This document shows positions 9,079 through 16,972 of a stretch of DNA of 16,972 nt, one piece after another (positions within the stretch are counted from its first letter, which is position 1; each line of letters starts with the position of its first letter). Both the position numbers and the translations under genes were made by a program. Source of the stretch: Cudoniella acicularis (taxonomy: Eukaryota; Ascomycota; Leotiomycetes; Helotiales; Helotiaceae); the NCBI GenBank assembly GCA_013054445.1, contig JAAMPI010001254.1, positions 1 through 16,972 on the forward strand. The letters are read 5' to 3'. The notes below the pieces were generated by a model, which was not told where the DNA came from, made no database searches, and saw only the letters and a program-made list of their open reading frames with translations.

Positions 9079-10222
9079 ATGAGCCGATTTTCCAAATTCA
9101 AATCTGGTGTTATACATGAACCTTCCCAGCAATGGTCACCTCAAGCCCACTTCCTCAAGATAGTTGGTAAAATACCGCTGGCAAGACCCACAATGGAATT
9201 CAACATCCTATATCGCTTGTTTTGTCCCCTTTCACGAGCAATGTTTGCCTTCAACGCTTCAGCTCACAACTTGGCTTCTCTGAAATTGACTATATGGTAG
9301 ACCAGGCCTATCTTAGGAATCATCAATTCCTTGATGAGAGTCGCATTGATGGAGGTTTTGTCGTCATTGCCGTCATTAACTTGACAGTAAAAAGCTTTCG
9401 TTATTACTAATATATTAAGTCTCACTGTGTCTAGAAATCGCAAAGTAAGGAATAAGCAAAAGATGAATCAACTTCTTACTATAAGATAGTCTAAGATAAG
9501 TTTAAATTAATAGACTTGAAACGGGTCGTATAATTTATGTAGTGTATCTAATACGACTTAATATTTTTTCCTTAGGACAAAAATTTAGCATTAAACTTCT
9601 CGAATACATCATGCTTACATGGTATTTACCGAGAAACACTTACAAAAGAAGCAGCAGGAAATTTATTTACGTAAGAAATCCGGCCTCTAGGAAAAGCAGT
9701 TATACAAGAAGAGCCAGTCACAAATAGAGAAGTATTTTCACAAGAAATCTAGGTAAGCTACTGGTAGTAGAAGAGGTTGTCACTCGAGAAGAATCAGTTA
9801 TAGGAGAAAGTTACTTTTCGGGGAATTCGGAAATTCAGGGGAGGCTTCGTGGTCGGAGAGATGGGATAGACTCTCACCTTGACAGAACCTGAGACCAAAT
9901 TTCTGACTTGAGGTACGCATGGCCAACTGTATCAAGCCTATTCAAGAAATACTTAGAGATTGGAAACTATTGAATCAAAGATGATGATTCGCCGTGAAAC
10001 ATTCACATAATATATTTTGGTCTAGGAGTTTACTTACAAATTGTCTTTTATATGTAGTTATCAATACACGGGTAAGCCCTCTGAATGGGGGCTGGAGTCA
10101 TTCAATCTTTGCGGTAGTTATCTATCTTTCCTTTTTGAAGTAGACTCCTATGGAAGGGATTTGGAGGAAAACTCTACCGGATCACACCACCTTTGTTTCC
10201 GACTGAGTTCTCAGGTGAGCTT
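9079..10222. other. AT-rich interval with decayed, weakly repetitive sequence
   Basis: Two overlapping plus-strand frames (about 9079-9300 and 9222-9410) could be one short broken reading frame, but neither is recognised. Between about 9640 and 9830 a loose periodicity of about 60 bp is visible, with AGAAGAG..GTCAC at 9706-9720 and again at 9767-9781, and CAAGAAATC-type words recurring. It looks like an old degenerate tandem repeat. No RNA gene is seen. Confidence 0.35.
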
Positions 10223-10671
10223 TTAGTTAGAAGATCGTGGCTCGAATTCGAGAACACTAAGACTCACCCAAACCTCTTGCTCTGGCTCGAAATTCAGGTC
10301 CTTCAACGCCGCATGCTGTCCGCATCTAGCTCACGCACGACTTTTTTATGCTTCTCAATCATTTCTATGGTCAGAGTACCGCCTTACTGTTCCCACTGCG
10401 TCAGGTGAGCAAGCAATTCCCAGTTGACTTCGCCTTCTTTGATTTCAGCGTTCAGTATCTTAGTTTGTAATTCGGCTTTAGTCAGCTGTGGGAATTGATC
10501 TATTGCGCCATTTAGTTTCTTCCACATCGTAAACCCCATACTTGCTCCATCTTTTAGAAAAAGGTGGATGGCTTCGAGGAGGTTGAAAGGGACCACCTCT
10601 CTTACTACTGGGGTTGTGAGAATGTTGAATTCGCGCTCTTTAAGTGTTAGGCTGGTGTTGTTAGTCGCCAT
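10223..10671 (-). pseudogene. Broken small gene of unknown family (one in-frame stop, one frameshift)
   Basis: From ATG at 10671 a frame runs 95 codons (starting MATNNTSLTLKEREFNILTT) to a TAA at 10386-10384. The same frame then reads on as protein-like sequence, including LTIEMIEKHKKVVRELDADSM, to a TGA at 10305-10303. A one-base shift near 10310 opens ALKDLNFEPEQEVW and more, ending at TAA 10225-10223. The shifted block also ends in a possible donor GTGAGT at 10267. An upstream TATA-like TATTTAAG lies on the minus strand at 10800-10793, about 122 bases before the ATG. A gene with stop and frameshift lesions explains all of this. The alternative is a true 95-residue protein followed by coincidental open frame. 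The short GT..AG options across the stop are too small or create new stops. Hydrophilic, with no membrane segment; family not recognised. Confidence 0.45.
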
Positions 10672-10792
10672 TTTACTTACGTGTTGACTTACAATTTTCC
10701 GAGTCTTCGGACTAGCAGGTGTTGAGCTAGGTGTTGAAAGTTTAAGATTGATTTATTGTAGTTAGATGGAACTTGGAACTGATAGCGGAGTG

Positions 10793-10800
10793 CTTAAATA
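10793..10800 (-). promoter_or_regulatory. TATA-like box upstream of the broken small gene
   Basis: TATTTAAG on the minus strand, followed by an A/C-rich stretch of about 120 bases before the ATG at 10671. It has the layout of a normal fungal core promoter and leader. Confidence 0.4.
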
Positions 10801-10966
10801 GCAGCCAGACAGAAGTATCGACCTAAATTTATGTCGTATTCGAAGACGTTGTTGTCAGCCCAAGTATCTGTTTTGAAGGTATTACAAACACATTTTGACC
10901 AACTCTTTGTAATAAAAGCAGAGAGGTCAAATATCTTTATCTCTAAACCATTTACCTTGAGAACAA

Positions 10967-11077
10967 TGAGTAATTATTTAGCTGCGGTGCCAGTTGCAGT
11001 AGTAAAACAAAGGGCAATATTAGCTAGCTTTGTTAAAATCTCGTAAAACTATTCTTCGGTATCTAAATAATTACTCA
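10967..11077. repeat. 15-bp perfect inverted repeat with a nested 7-bp inverted repeat
   Basis: TGAGTAATTATTTAG (10967-10981) is exactly repeated in reverse complement at 11063-11077. Inside, AACAAAG (11006-11012) pairs with CTTTGTT (11028-11034), roughly centred, so the 111-bp unit can fold as a long hairpin. It may be a very small MITE or its remnant. No coding frame uses it. Confidence 0.55.
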
Positions 11078-11880
11078 CTTTTCAGAAACCCGCGTTGCAC
11101 AAGCAGAATCGACGAGAACATGTATTTACATACCTTTCTTCACAATAATATCTCACAATAATAAATTGGTTATTCTTTAAGGTGTTATGAGTTTCTTCGT
11201 GGCACGAACCATGGGATGGTCGAAGGGATAGTTCACAATCTAGCAAGTAGGAATAAAATTATATTCGTGTCAAAAAGAAAATTAATTTAAAATTTATGCA
11301 TAGTATTAATTTCAATTCCACATAAATGGGAGGGAGTAACTTCCTCGCGTGAGGACTTGTTCAGATCCTAAGACTCTTCCTAAAGACCTCCTCTTGTAAC
11401 TAGCTCCCCTTTTATGAGTCATTAAGCCTGTGAGCATCTCTACCCCTATGAAAGCCTCCAAAATAAACGTCCGCAACTGCGTAGACTTATAGAAATTTCA
11501 CATAGCGATTTGCTTAGGCAGATTCCTTGCTCCGCGTTTCTAGTTAAGTATGTTTGAATATTTTTGTGGTCTCGGTCTGCGTGGTAACCATTTGGTTATT
11601 CGATGACAGCTCGACTATTTTTACCTCGAGCTGCTTGGCCCCCAGAAATGGGGGTGGCTCGCTTAACTTTTCGCCGCCGGTCTCATCGCGTGTTTCGTGA
11701 CGCGCCGAAGTCCAACTCTATCCGATCTTCAACAAATCTCTTGGTGTACAACCTCAGGATGATTCAGCTCCTGCAGTGGCCTTACTGAAGACCTAGCGAC
11801 GAAAAGCTTGTTTCCAAAAATTCTGCGGCTGAGTCGAAGGAAGGTTAACATTGCAACTGCGCCATCGTTGTTCCGGCTCG

Positions 11881-11911
11881 GTACGACGGTACGACGGTAC
11901 GACGGTACGAC
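11881..11911 (+). repeat. 8-bp tandem repeat (GTACGACG, 3.9 copies)
   Basis: Three full exact copies and one seven-base partial copy of GTACGACG, in a GC-rich island surrounded by AT-rich DNA. It is a minisatellite-like tract likely to vary in copy number. Confidence 0.9.
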
Positions 11912-12033
11912 CCACTACAGCGGTAATCAGCATGCATGTCAGCTTTCTTCAGACAGTCTAGCACAACGAATGGGATCACCTTGCCCAATACAACTTGAGA
12001 ATTTTCATTATTGACGCACTCATTCCTTGATTT

Positions 12034-12054
12034 AAACCTCAAACCTCAAACCTC
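12034..12054 (+). repeat. 7-bp tandem repeat (AAACCTC, 3 copies)
   Basis: Three exact copies lie about 200 bp upstream of the lectin-like gene's ATG. Just after it, GCAACCA (from about 12058) and TGGTTGC (from about 12072) can pair as a small hairpin. Confidence 0.85.
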
Positions 12055-12202
12055 TGGCAACCAGGCAACTTAGTGGTTGCAACCTGCATGGACCCAAGGA
12101 GTTAGTCTTCAATTTCGGAATCCGGCGACACCTGTCAGCCTTTGAATATTCCTAACCCGACCACTTCAAATCTACGATAAAGACATATCAATACGCTTGA
12201 CC

Positions 12203-12214
12203 TTTGACGTCAAA
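12203..12214. promoter_or_regulatory. CRE-type palindrome (TTTGACGTCAAA)
   Basis: A perfect 12-bp palindrome containing TGACGTCA, the classic ATF/CREB bZIP site, lies 35 bp upstream of the lectin-like ATG at 12250. Fungal bZIP factors of the Atf1 type act in stress and development. Its closeness to the ATG means it may be in the leader, so function is inferred. Confidence 0.5.
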
Positions 12215-12249
12215 AAATTCTCTTTCCGTTTTTGAACCTTCTCTTCAAA

Positions 12250-13687
12250 ATGCGCTTTCACTTATTCTTTCTTTCCGCACCTATCTTTTCCAGATTAGTT
12301 TCTACCCAAGCACTTGCAGCATGGCACACGAACGTTGGAGATCAGGTGATTTACCAAAATTCTTCATCAACCGACCTTTATTATACCATTGATACCGGTA
12401 CCGGCCTTGGGGTTGGTGGTTTCACTTCATGGACGAGACTGTCATTAACTATTCCCCCTAAAAATGGAACTAGTCTGACGGGAACAGGGTACACTAGTGG
12501 AGATGGAAACATTTATGTGAGTACTACCGTGGCGATTTCCTGCCTATCCGATCGGTTTCGCCCTTTTTAGTAGATTATTCAAATTTGCTAACTCCTTTTT
12601 AGGGAGAAGTCTTCTATATTTCCAATACCGGTAGCATCATCGAGGCAGCCATCCAATGCACACTTCCATCTGGCAATTGTATCTTACAAGGCACTTACAC
12701 GATCTCGGGGGATGTCACTTCGGGTGTGAATCCCAATACAAGCTTAGCCGCCACAATTCGCAGTTCTTCTGACGGATATCGTGTCTTCTACCACGATACT
12801 GCTGGAAACGCAAAACAAGTCAGATACAGCGGTCCACTCAATATCACTTGGGGCCACGAGCTATCCGTCCTCGATGATGTTAACGGAAGTCCCACAGCAC
12901 TGACAACAGACTCGGGCAAGAATTTGACAGCTTACGCGGTTGATGCAAACAAAAATATTCTCTCATCAAAGCTGGCGAGCAACGGCACCTGGATACCATG
13001 TAAGAAGTCCCATCTTGTTTTGGTTACTCTGAGCGAAAACTCATTGTGTTGATAGCAAACTCGATTTTGACCCAGACCTTACCTTCATTCAACGGCGGCA
13101 ATGTTACTCTTGCAGCGGCTATCTCGGACGATAATGTCTCAAAGAGCATATTCTATATCGGCACCGATCGTGCTTTCCATCAAATTGAGACGTCAAACAA
13201 CTGGCTGAATTGGAATGTCACACCGGAGGTAGGCACTGATATCTTGCCACTCGCCGATGAGCCCAATGCGGACTTCGCTGCCTCTTCATCTGGCAGCACA
13301 ATATCATTTTACTATATCTCCGGTGGTGGACTTATTAGAGCAACACTCAACAGTGGTACTTGGCAGAAAGCTGTCTCCATTTTTGGCAACTCAACTCTGG
13401 CCCCAACACAACTGGATCAAACAGCCAACGATTCAAATAGAAGTGCCAAAATTGGTGCTGGTGTTGGACTCGGCGTAGGAGCACCAATTTTGGCTGCTAT
13501 TGTGGCATTGGCATATGTTTTTCGCACGAGGCGGAAAGCCGTCAAGGGGGAGGAGTTGGAAGAGCCAGATACTCCCGGTCCCCCGGTGCCAGAAAAAGAT
13601 CGCTGGGAAGTGCACGGCCAATCGATGATTCGCCACGAACTTGGAAATGAGATGAAGTATGAGTTGTATGATGGGAGAAGCTATTAA
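12250..13687 (+). CDS. Membrane-anchored fucose-lectin-like beta-propeller protein, three exons, 431 aa
   Basis: Predicted cell-surface glycan-binding or receptor-like protein. Exons 12250-12516, 12603-12999 and 13056-13687. The introns (86 and 56 nt) have GT..AG ends, the first with a TGCTAAC branch point, and frame phases match, giving 431 codons plus stop. Residues 1-23 look like a signal peptide. The ectodomain (24 to about 350) has recurrent blade-like strands: LAATIRSSSDGYRVFYHD, LAAAISDDNVSKSIFYIG and FAASSSGSTISFYYIS, each followed by a W-containing turn, as in fungal fucose-specific lectins (AAL/FleA type). Several N-glycosylation sequons are present. Residues 354-377 are one hydrophobic helix, followed by the basic stop-transfer RTRRK and a 50-residue cytoplasmic tail with a Pro-rich stretch (TPGPPVPEK). 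Soluble AAL-type lectins lack this anchor. Ligand-binding residues cannot be verified by eye. Alternative: a generic propeller-fold surface protein without sugar binding. Confidence 0.75.
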
Positions 13688-13872
13688 AGGTTCCCGGGAC
13701 AGTATATACAAGTCAATCAGTAAAGCAATGTTAAATTTTAATTTCTTGGTCAAGAACTCAAAAAAGGGAAAGTATTTAAACGCCGGTGGAAGAGAGGAAA
13801 GGGGAAGGGTCGCTAAAATAGACACAGCGATCGCCTGTGTCTTCGAAGAGAGGCGCTGGTCACCAAATCCCA

Positions 13873-14015
13873 CAAAACACTCGAAAAATATTAAACAAAC
13901 ACGAAGTAAAACCTGCCGATCTTATAGAATTGATATGAGACGAGAAATCAAATTGGGTTAGAATTTTCCTCATTTTAATAATGTCTCACAGTATTAGAGA
14001 TATTTGAAGTGTTGT
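13873..14015 (+). repeat. Left copy of a diverged direct repeat flanking the orphan gene
   Basis: Positions 13873-13911 match 16648-16686 at 33 of 39 bases, and four of the six differences are transitions. After a weaker middle part, GAGATATTT..TGAAGTGTTGT at 13997-14015 is shared with 16766-16791. Same orientation, about 2.78 kb apart. Diverged enough to be an old repeat family or decayed terminal repeats. Confidence 0.6.
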
Positions 14016-14270
14016 GTGCGGTCGTGCAGTCAGCAACTAACGGCCAGGTGGGGGACAAAATAGCGACGAGAAATATTTATCGCCTCATATTTTGGGAATC
14101 AATTACTGGCTAACAACTGAATGACGGTATTGAATTTTATTTTCATGAATGCAGAGTATTTTTAATTAAAGCATCCAAAAATAAGCCTATGTTCCTTCAG
14201 ATTCAGGGCACAGTCGCTAATACTTAAGTGAACGTGCCCCTGTAAATTAGCGGTTAGCACCGTGTAATTT

Positions 14271-14532
14271 ACGAGCCTGCGGACAGAAATCTGGGTTTCA
14301 GGCTATTTTATAAGTAAATTAAATTTTGAAAATCGTAAACTTTTAAAGACTAGTCAATAAAAAGCTTCTTTGCCTCTTAGAAATCTTAATCACTAGATCA
14401 TTTGCTATAATTATTCCTGGTTATTTTATAACTTTCAAGTGATCGTAATAACTTTGATTTTTGGAGGCCTGAAGGTGGGGTCGCGAAGCCTGAAAATCGG
14501 CCTGAAACCCAGACTTCTGTCCGCAGGCTCGT
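14271..14532. mobile_element. MITE-like non-autonomous element with 33-bp terminal inverted repeats
   Basis: The left arm 14271-14303 (begins ACGAGCCTGCGGACAG) and right arm 14500-14532 are reverse complements with a single mismatch, an A/G transition at arm position 19. The 196-bp AT-rich core has no coding capacity. Further out, TTAGCG at 14247-14252 and CGCTAA at 14544-14549 are also complementary, so the inverted structure may extend to roughly 14247-14549 with small indels. No clean target-site duplication is visible at the arm edges, so the superfamily cannot be assigned. This is the size and form of a MITE mobilised in trans. Confidence 0.75.
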
Positions 14533-15343
14533 CAGGCTGCAAGCGCTAAGTTATCGCAATTACTCCGCACAACAACGATAAATTGTCTCCAAATATCTTA
14601 ACCCTGAATTAATGGTTAACTAGCGATCGCATCCACATTTTTTATATGGTTGCAAATCTTGCCTCACTTAAAGGAAAGCTAAGTATATTGTGAGTTGTGG
14701 CAGAACGCTGGGTTGAAAAGAAATGCAGACTCGTTGGCTCGTCTTGAACGGCAATAATTTTTTAACACTGCTCTTAGTAATGAATACTCGTAATAAATTC
14801 TGGCTCTAAAAACTCTACACTTCCTACAGAGACAGCAACGCATAAGAAAAGAAAAAATTCGAAAAACATGAATAATAATATTGTTCTCCGAATTGTTTCA
14901 CTACTCTCGAGGACAAAGCTGGTAAAACACTGACAAAGAATCAAAAAATGCAATCACTGAATGAAGGAAACGGTTAAGTTCTTTGTCGTCCGGGGAGAAC
15001 TCTCGGGTGCAAACACAAAAGTGGAAAGGCTGTTGAGCCACTAAAACCTTCCTGCGGGATTCAGGAACAAATTATTATCTGTTGCAGGAGTTGAACAATC
15101 CTCTTCCTGTGATGATATTAAGCGATGAAGAATTCAAAAAGGGATTCCTCATCGGCCTTCGCTTCCTCACAAACTCATCCAATTTAGCAAAAGCACAATC
15201 AGGATTAGTTCATATACCTCGAAGCCTGGAACCTTCCCATAACCCCACAAAACCCCCCACAAAAAGCCAAAAGGGATTTGTTACCCACCACCCAATAGAA
15301 AATTGAGCTATTCCTGCTGGATACTAGAAACCGCGAAAGTGCG

Positions 15344-16351
15344 ATGAAAATCAGCGAATGGATGGAACCAGCCTCGTATAAATGCGGCAACGTCTTCTTT
15401 CAATGGACTCACTTTGGAGAAAGGATCTATGGGTCAATCCAAGCCGAAGTCACGGAGAAAGACTTCACCTTCAGTTGGCCAGGTTACCCGAATGCACTAG
15501 GCCGTCTAGACCGAGAAGGGTTCTCTATAAAGCTGGATGGAGGATGGATATGTTTTGGCAACGGAATACCCATGACAATTGGGACTGCAACCATACATTT
15601 TCATTCCTCTTTCATATATAGGCGGGAGGACATTCAATCCTTTATGCCTCCCAATCCTCGCGGCCAATCGAATGCAGACCTGGCTAACTATTGGGGGAGA
15701 GCAAGCATCGTCTCTGGATCTGATACTGACCCAGGCCTAGGATATCAACCTGAACAAAGATCAAAAATTTCGTTTGAGCATTTACCATCAAGCTCAGATG
15801 AAGCCAGACGAGATATTCCAGAGCCTCCACGGGAACAAAGATCAGGCGTTTCGTCTGAGTATTCATCGTCAAGCACAAGAGAAGCTAGACGCGTAAAAGC
15901 TCTCAATTCTCCAGAGAATCCTCTAGAATTGCCGGGCGATCAGAACTTTTACCATAATTACCCACCAATTAATCACGAACCGGTGGATCATATCGCAGCT
16001 CGACTAGAGCCTCTAGAGGAAGTACAATTAGCTAACAGTCCACAAATCCCTCTTCAGGCAGTTCCTGAGCGGCGTGAAGATAACGCCTCCAATCTCCGTG
16101 CACCCCGGAGAGCAAGAGCCTCAATTATTCCAGAGGTGATAGAAGATTGGCCTGGTCTCCTGCTTAGTCCTGAAAACGCAGTGGATGGGCTAATTCCCCT
16201 TCCTGCCCCAAGGATTAAAGAAGAGGCGGAGTTGTCCGACTTAGCAGGAACTGGTGAAGGCGTCGATGAGGAACCGCCAGCACAGACCCAAAATATCCCA
16301 ACCCCTCCCCTTGTTGATCACAATCAAGTTGGTGGCGGTAGAACTTTTTAA
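15344..16351 (+). CDS. Orphan protein with conserved-looking N-terminus and disordered tail, 335 aa
   Basis: Single open frame from ATG 15344 to TAA 16351; an in-frame TAG lies upstream, so this ATG is the first available. Residues 1-95 are rich in aromatic and beta-prone residues (for example KCGNVFFQWTHFGERIYGSI and GGWICFGNGIPMTIG) and look folded. Residues 100-335 are low-complexity, rich in Pro, Glu, Ser and Arg, and probably disordered. An internal duplication is visible: EQRSKISFEHLPSSSDEARR (137-156) and EQRSGVSSEYSSSSTREARR (164-183), period 27 residues or 81 bp, with the DNA copies agreeing at about 46 of 60 bases. No signal peptide or membrane helix. It is flanked by diverged direct repeats. 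I do not recognise the family; it may be lineage-specific or derived from a mobile element. Confidence 0.65.
   Translation: MKISEWMEPASYKCGNVFFQWTHFGERIYGSIQAEVTEKDFTFSWPGYPNALGRLDREGFSIKLDGGWICFGNGIPMTIGTATIHFHSSFIYRREDIQSFMPPNPRGQSNADLANYWGRASIVSGSDTDPGLGYQPEQRSKISFEHLPSSSDEARRDIPEPPREQRSGVSSEYSSSSTREARRVKALNSPENPLELPGDQNFYHNYPPINHEPVDHIAARLEPLEEVQLANSPQIPLQAVPERREDNASNLRAPRRARASIIPEVIEDWPGLLLSPENAVDGLIPLPAPRIKEEAELSDLAGTGEGVDEEPPAQTQNIPTPPLVDHNQVGGGRTF
15752..15892 (+). repeat. 81-bp in-frame tandem duplication inside the orphan gene
   Basis: The copies start at 15752 and 15833, both opening with GAACAAAGATCA. The period is a multiple of three, so the frame is kept. Divergence of about one base in four shows it is not recent. 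Confidence 0.75.
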
Positions 16352-16972
16352 CAGTCGTAGACTTTCTGGTAATGGTGGATGTCTTGATTTTCTTCCTTTT
16401 TCTATGTAAAATTTGGGGAAAATCCTCCCCTTTCTAGGTAAGTTTGAGAAAAGAACTTAAGCGTTCAAATGAATTTATAAAAAAAGAATTCTCATATTAT
16501 TCGAGTAAATGAAATATAAATATGTGATAATCCAATAGTTGACTTCCTATAATACGTTTAGATATCATTACATGCCTCTACAAACCTATTGATGCCAGTG
16601 CTCACCGGAATTTTTGTTGGACCCGGCCGAATATTAGTGGCCAGGTACGAAACACTTGAAAATTATTAAATAACCACAAAGTAAAAATAGCACCAAGAGG
16701 GCTCAATAAAACAAAAAGAGAAGTTAAGATTTGTTTCTTTGCTTTTAACATTATCCTAGAACTACGAGATATTTATTCTTTGAAGTGTTGTTAGGAAACA
16801 GTTTAGCACGGACCCGCTAGGCGTGTGCGGAGACATGTCCACTCCCTTAAACTACAAGCGTCGCATCTTGAACCATTCTTTTTATAAATTCTGTTTGATT
16901 CATAAATTCCATATATGCGCCATATCATGACCTATTCATTACTTCACCCGCTCCATCCAGAAATTTTCGGCC
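16352..16972. other. AT-rich region right of the orphan gene
   Basis: No supported gene or RNA. It contains the right copy of the diverged direct repeat (16648-16791). Short homopolymer and AT tracts dominate 16400-16560. Confidence 0.5.
16648..16791 (+). repeat. Right copy of the diverged direct repeat flanking the orphan gene
   Basis: Matches the left copy at 13873-14015 in a 39-base block (33 identities) and in the GAGATATTT..TGAAGTGTTGT block, with a seven-base insertion between those two words in this copy. Same orientation as the left copy. Confidence 0.6.

Larger units (their letters stand above)
11078..12249. other. Intergenic interval upstream of the lectin-like gene
   Basis: AT-rich to about 11500, then a GC-richer patch (11590-11900) without a supported gene. 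It contains a small hairpin at 11639-11654 (CCCCCA, loop GAAA, TGGGGG), the GTACGACG tandem repeat, the AAACCTC tandem repeat and the lectin gene's promoter. The short frames seen here are not protein-like. Confidence 0.45.
13688..15343. other. AT-rich, repeat-bearing interval between the lectin-like and orphan genes
   Basis: No supported gene. It contains the left copy of a diverged direct repeat (13873-14015), a MITE-like element (14271-14532), and interleaved complementary segments just left of it (14204-14252). A 74-codon frame ending at 15306 begins without ATG after TGTTGCAG, a possible splice acceptor at about 15087, so a lost or unseen exon cannot be excluded. Confidence 0.5.

Noticed and set aside
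9079..9410. Two overlapping plus-strand frames that might be one frameshifted gene
   Set aside because: Some blocks look protein-like, but no promoter, family motif or splice signals support it; kept only as a note in the interval entry.
11639..11654. CCCCCA-GAAA-TGGGGG hairpin as a terminator or regulatory RNA
   Set aside because: A 6-bp stem in a eukaryotic intergenic region is expected by chance at this scale and no transcript unit is nearby.
11881..11911. CRISPR-like or telomeric repeat
   Set aside because: The 8-bp units are contiguous without spacers and do not match TTAGGG; this is a simple tandem repeat.
13433..13873. 146-codon minus-strand frame with hydrophobic stretches
   Set aside because: Antisense to the membrane-helix and tail exon of the lectin-like gene; its hydrophobicity is a by-product of the complementary strand and AT-rich DNA.
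14204..14252. tRNA or other classic structured RNA gene near the MITE
   Set aside because: No A/B box pair, no cloverleaf-capable acceptor or T-arm sequence; the pairing order is interleaved, unlike tRNA.
13873..16791. Intact LTR retrotransposon bounded by the direct repeats
   Set aside because: The copies are diverged, no TG..CA ends are clear, and there is no gag, protease, reverse transcriptase or integrase coding between them.

Overview
The window looks like nuclear DNA of a filamentous ascomycete (Pezizomycotina). Genes carry short introns of 49-86 nt with GT..AG ends and CTAAC/CTGAC-like branch points. Fungus-typical families are present: a zinc-finger plus Zn2Cys6 regulator, an NmrA-like reductase, a HET-domain protein and a membrane-anchored lectin-like propeller. 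A Leotiomycete is my guess from the overall look; nothing here proves the class.

Layout, left to right. (1) 1-4640: a minus-strand five-exon transcription factor (372-2920) diverges from a two-exon NmrA-like oxidoreductase (3670-4640) across a 749-bp shared promoter holding a 13-bp inverted repeat and a double CCAAT box. A possible further minus-strand exon runs off the left edge. (2) 4641-5983: gene-poor DNA ending in a promoter-like segment and a 42-codon ORF that looks like the 5' stump of a lost gene. (3) 6097-7875: an intact intronless HET-domain gene on the minus strand, with a possible overlapping upstream ORF. (4) 7876-12249: a long, largely AT-rich interval with a broken small gene (10223-10671, minus), a 15-bp inverted repeat, and short tandem repeats near its right end. 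(5) 12250-13687: a three-exon gene for a secreted-then-anchored lectin-like protein with a CRE-type palindrome just upstream. (6) 13688-16972: AT-rich DNA with a 262-bp MITE-like element (33-bp terminal inverted repeats, one mismatch) and a pair of diverged direct repeats that flank an orphan gene (15344-16351) with an internal 27-residue duplication.

The only convincing functional unit is the divergent regulator/NmrA-like pair. The HET gene, the lectin-like receptor and the orphan each stand alone between decayed, repeat-bearing DNA. That is the usual look of a fast-evolving accessory region, with surface recognition and allorecognition-type genes surrounded by repeats. I found no CRISPR array, rRNA or tRNA gene, or biosynthetic cluster core enzyme. 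Exon boundaries were read by eye from splice signals and frame continuity.
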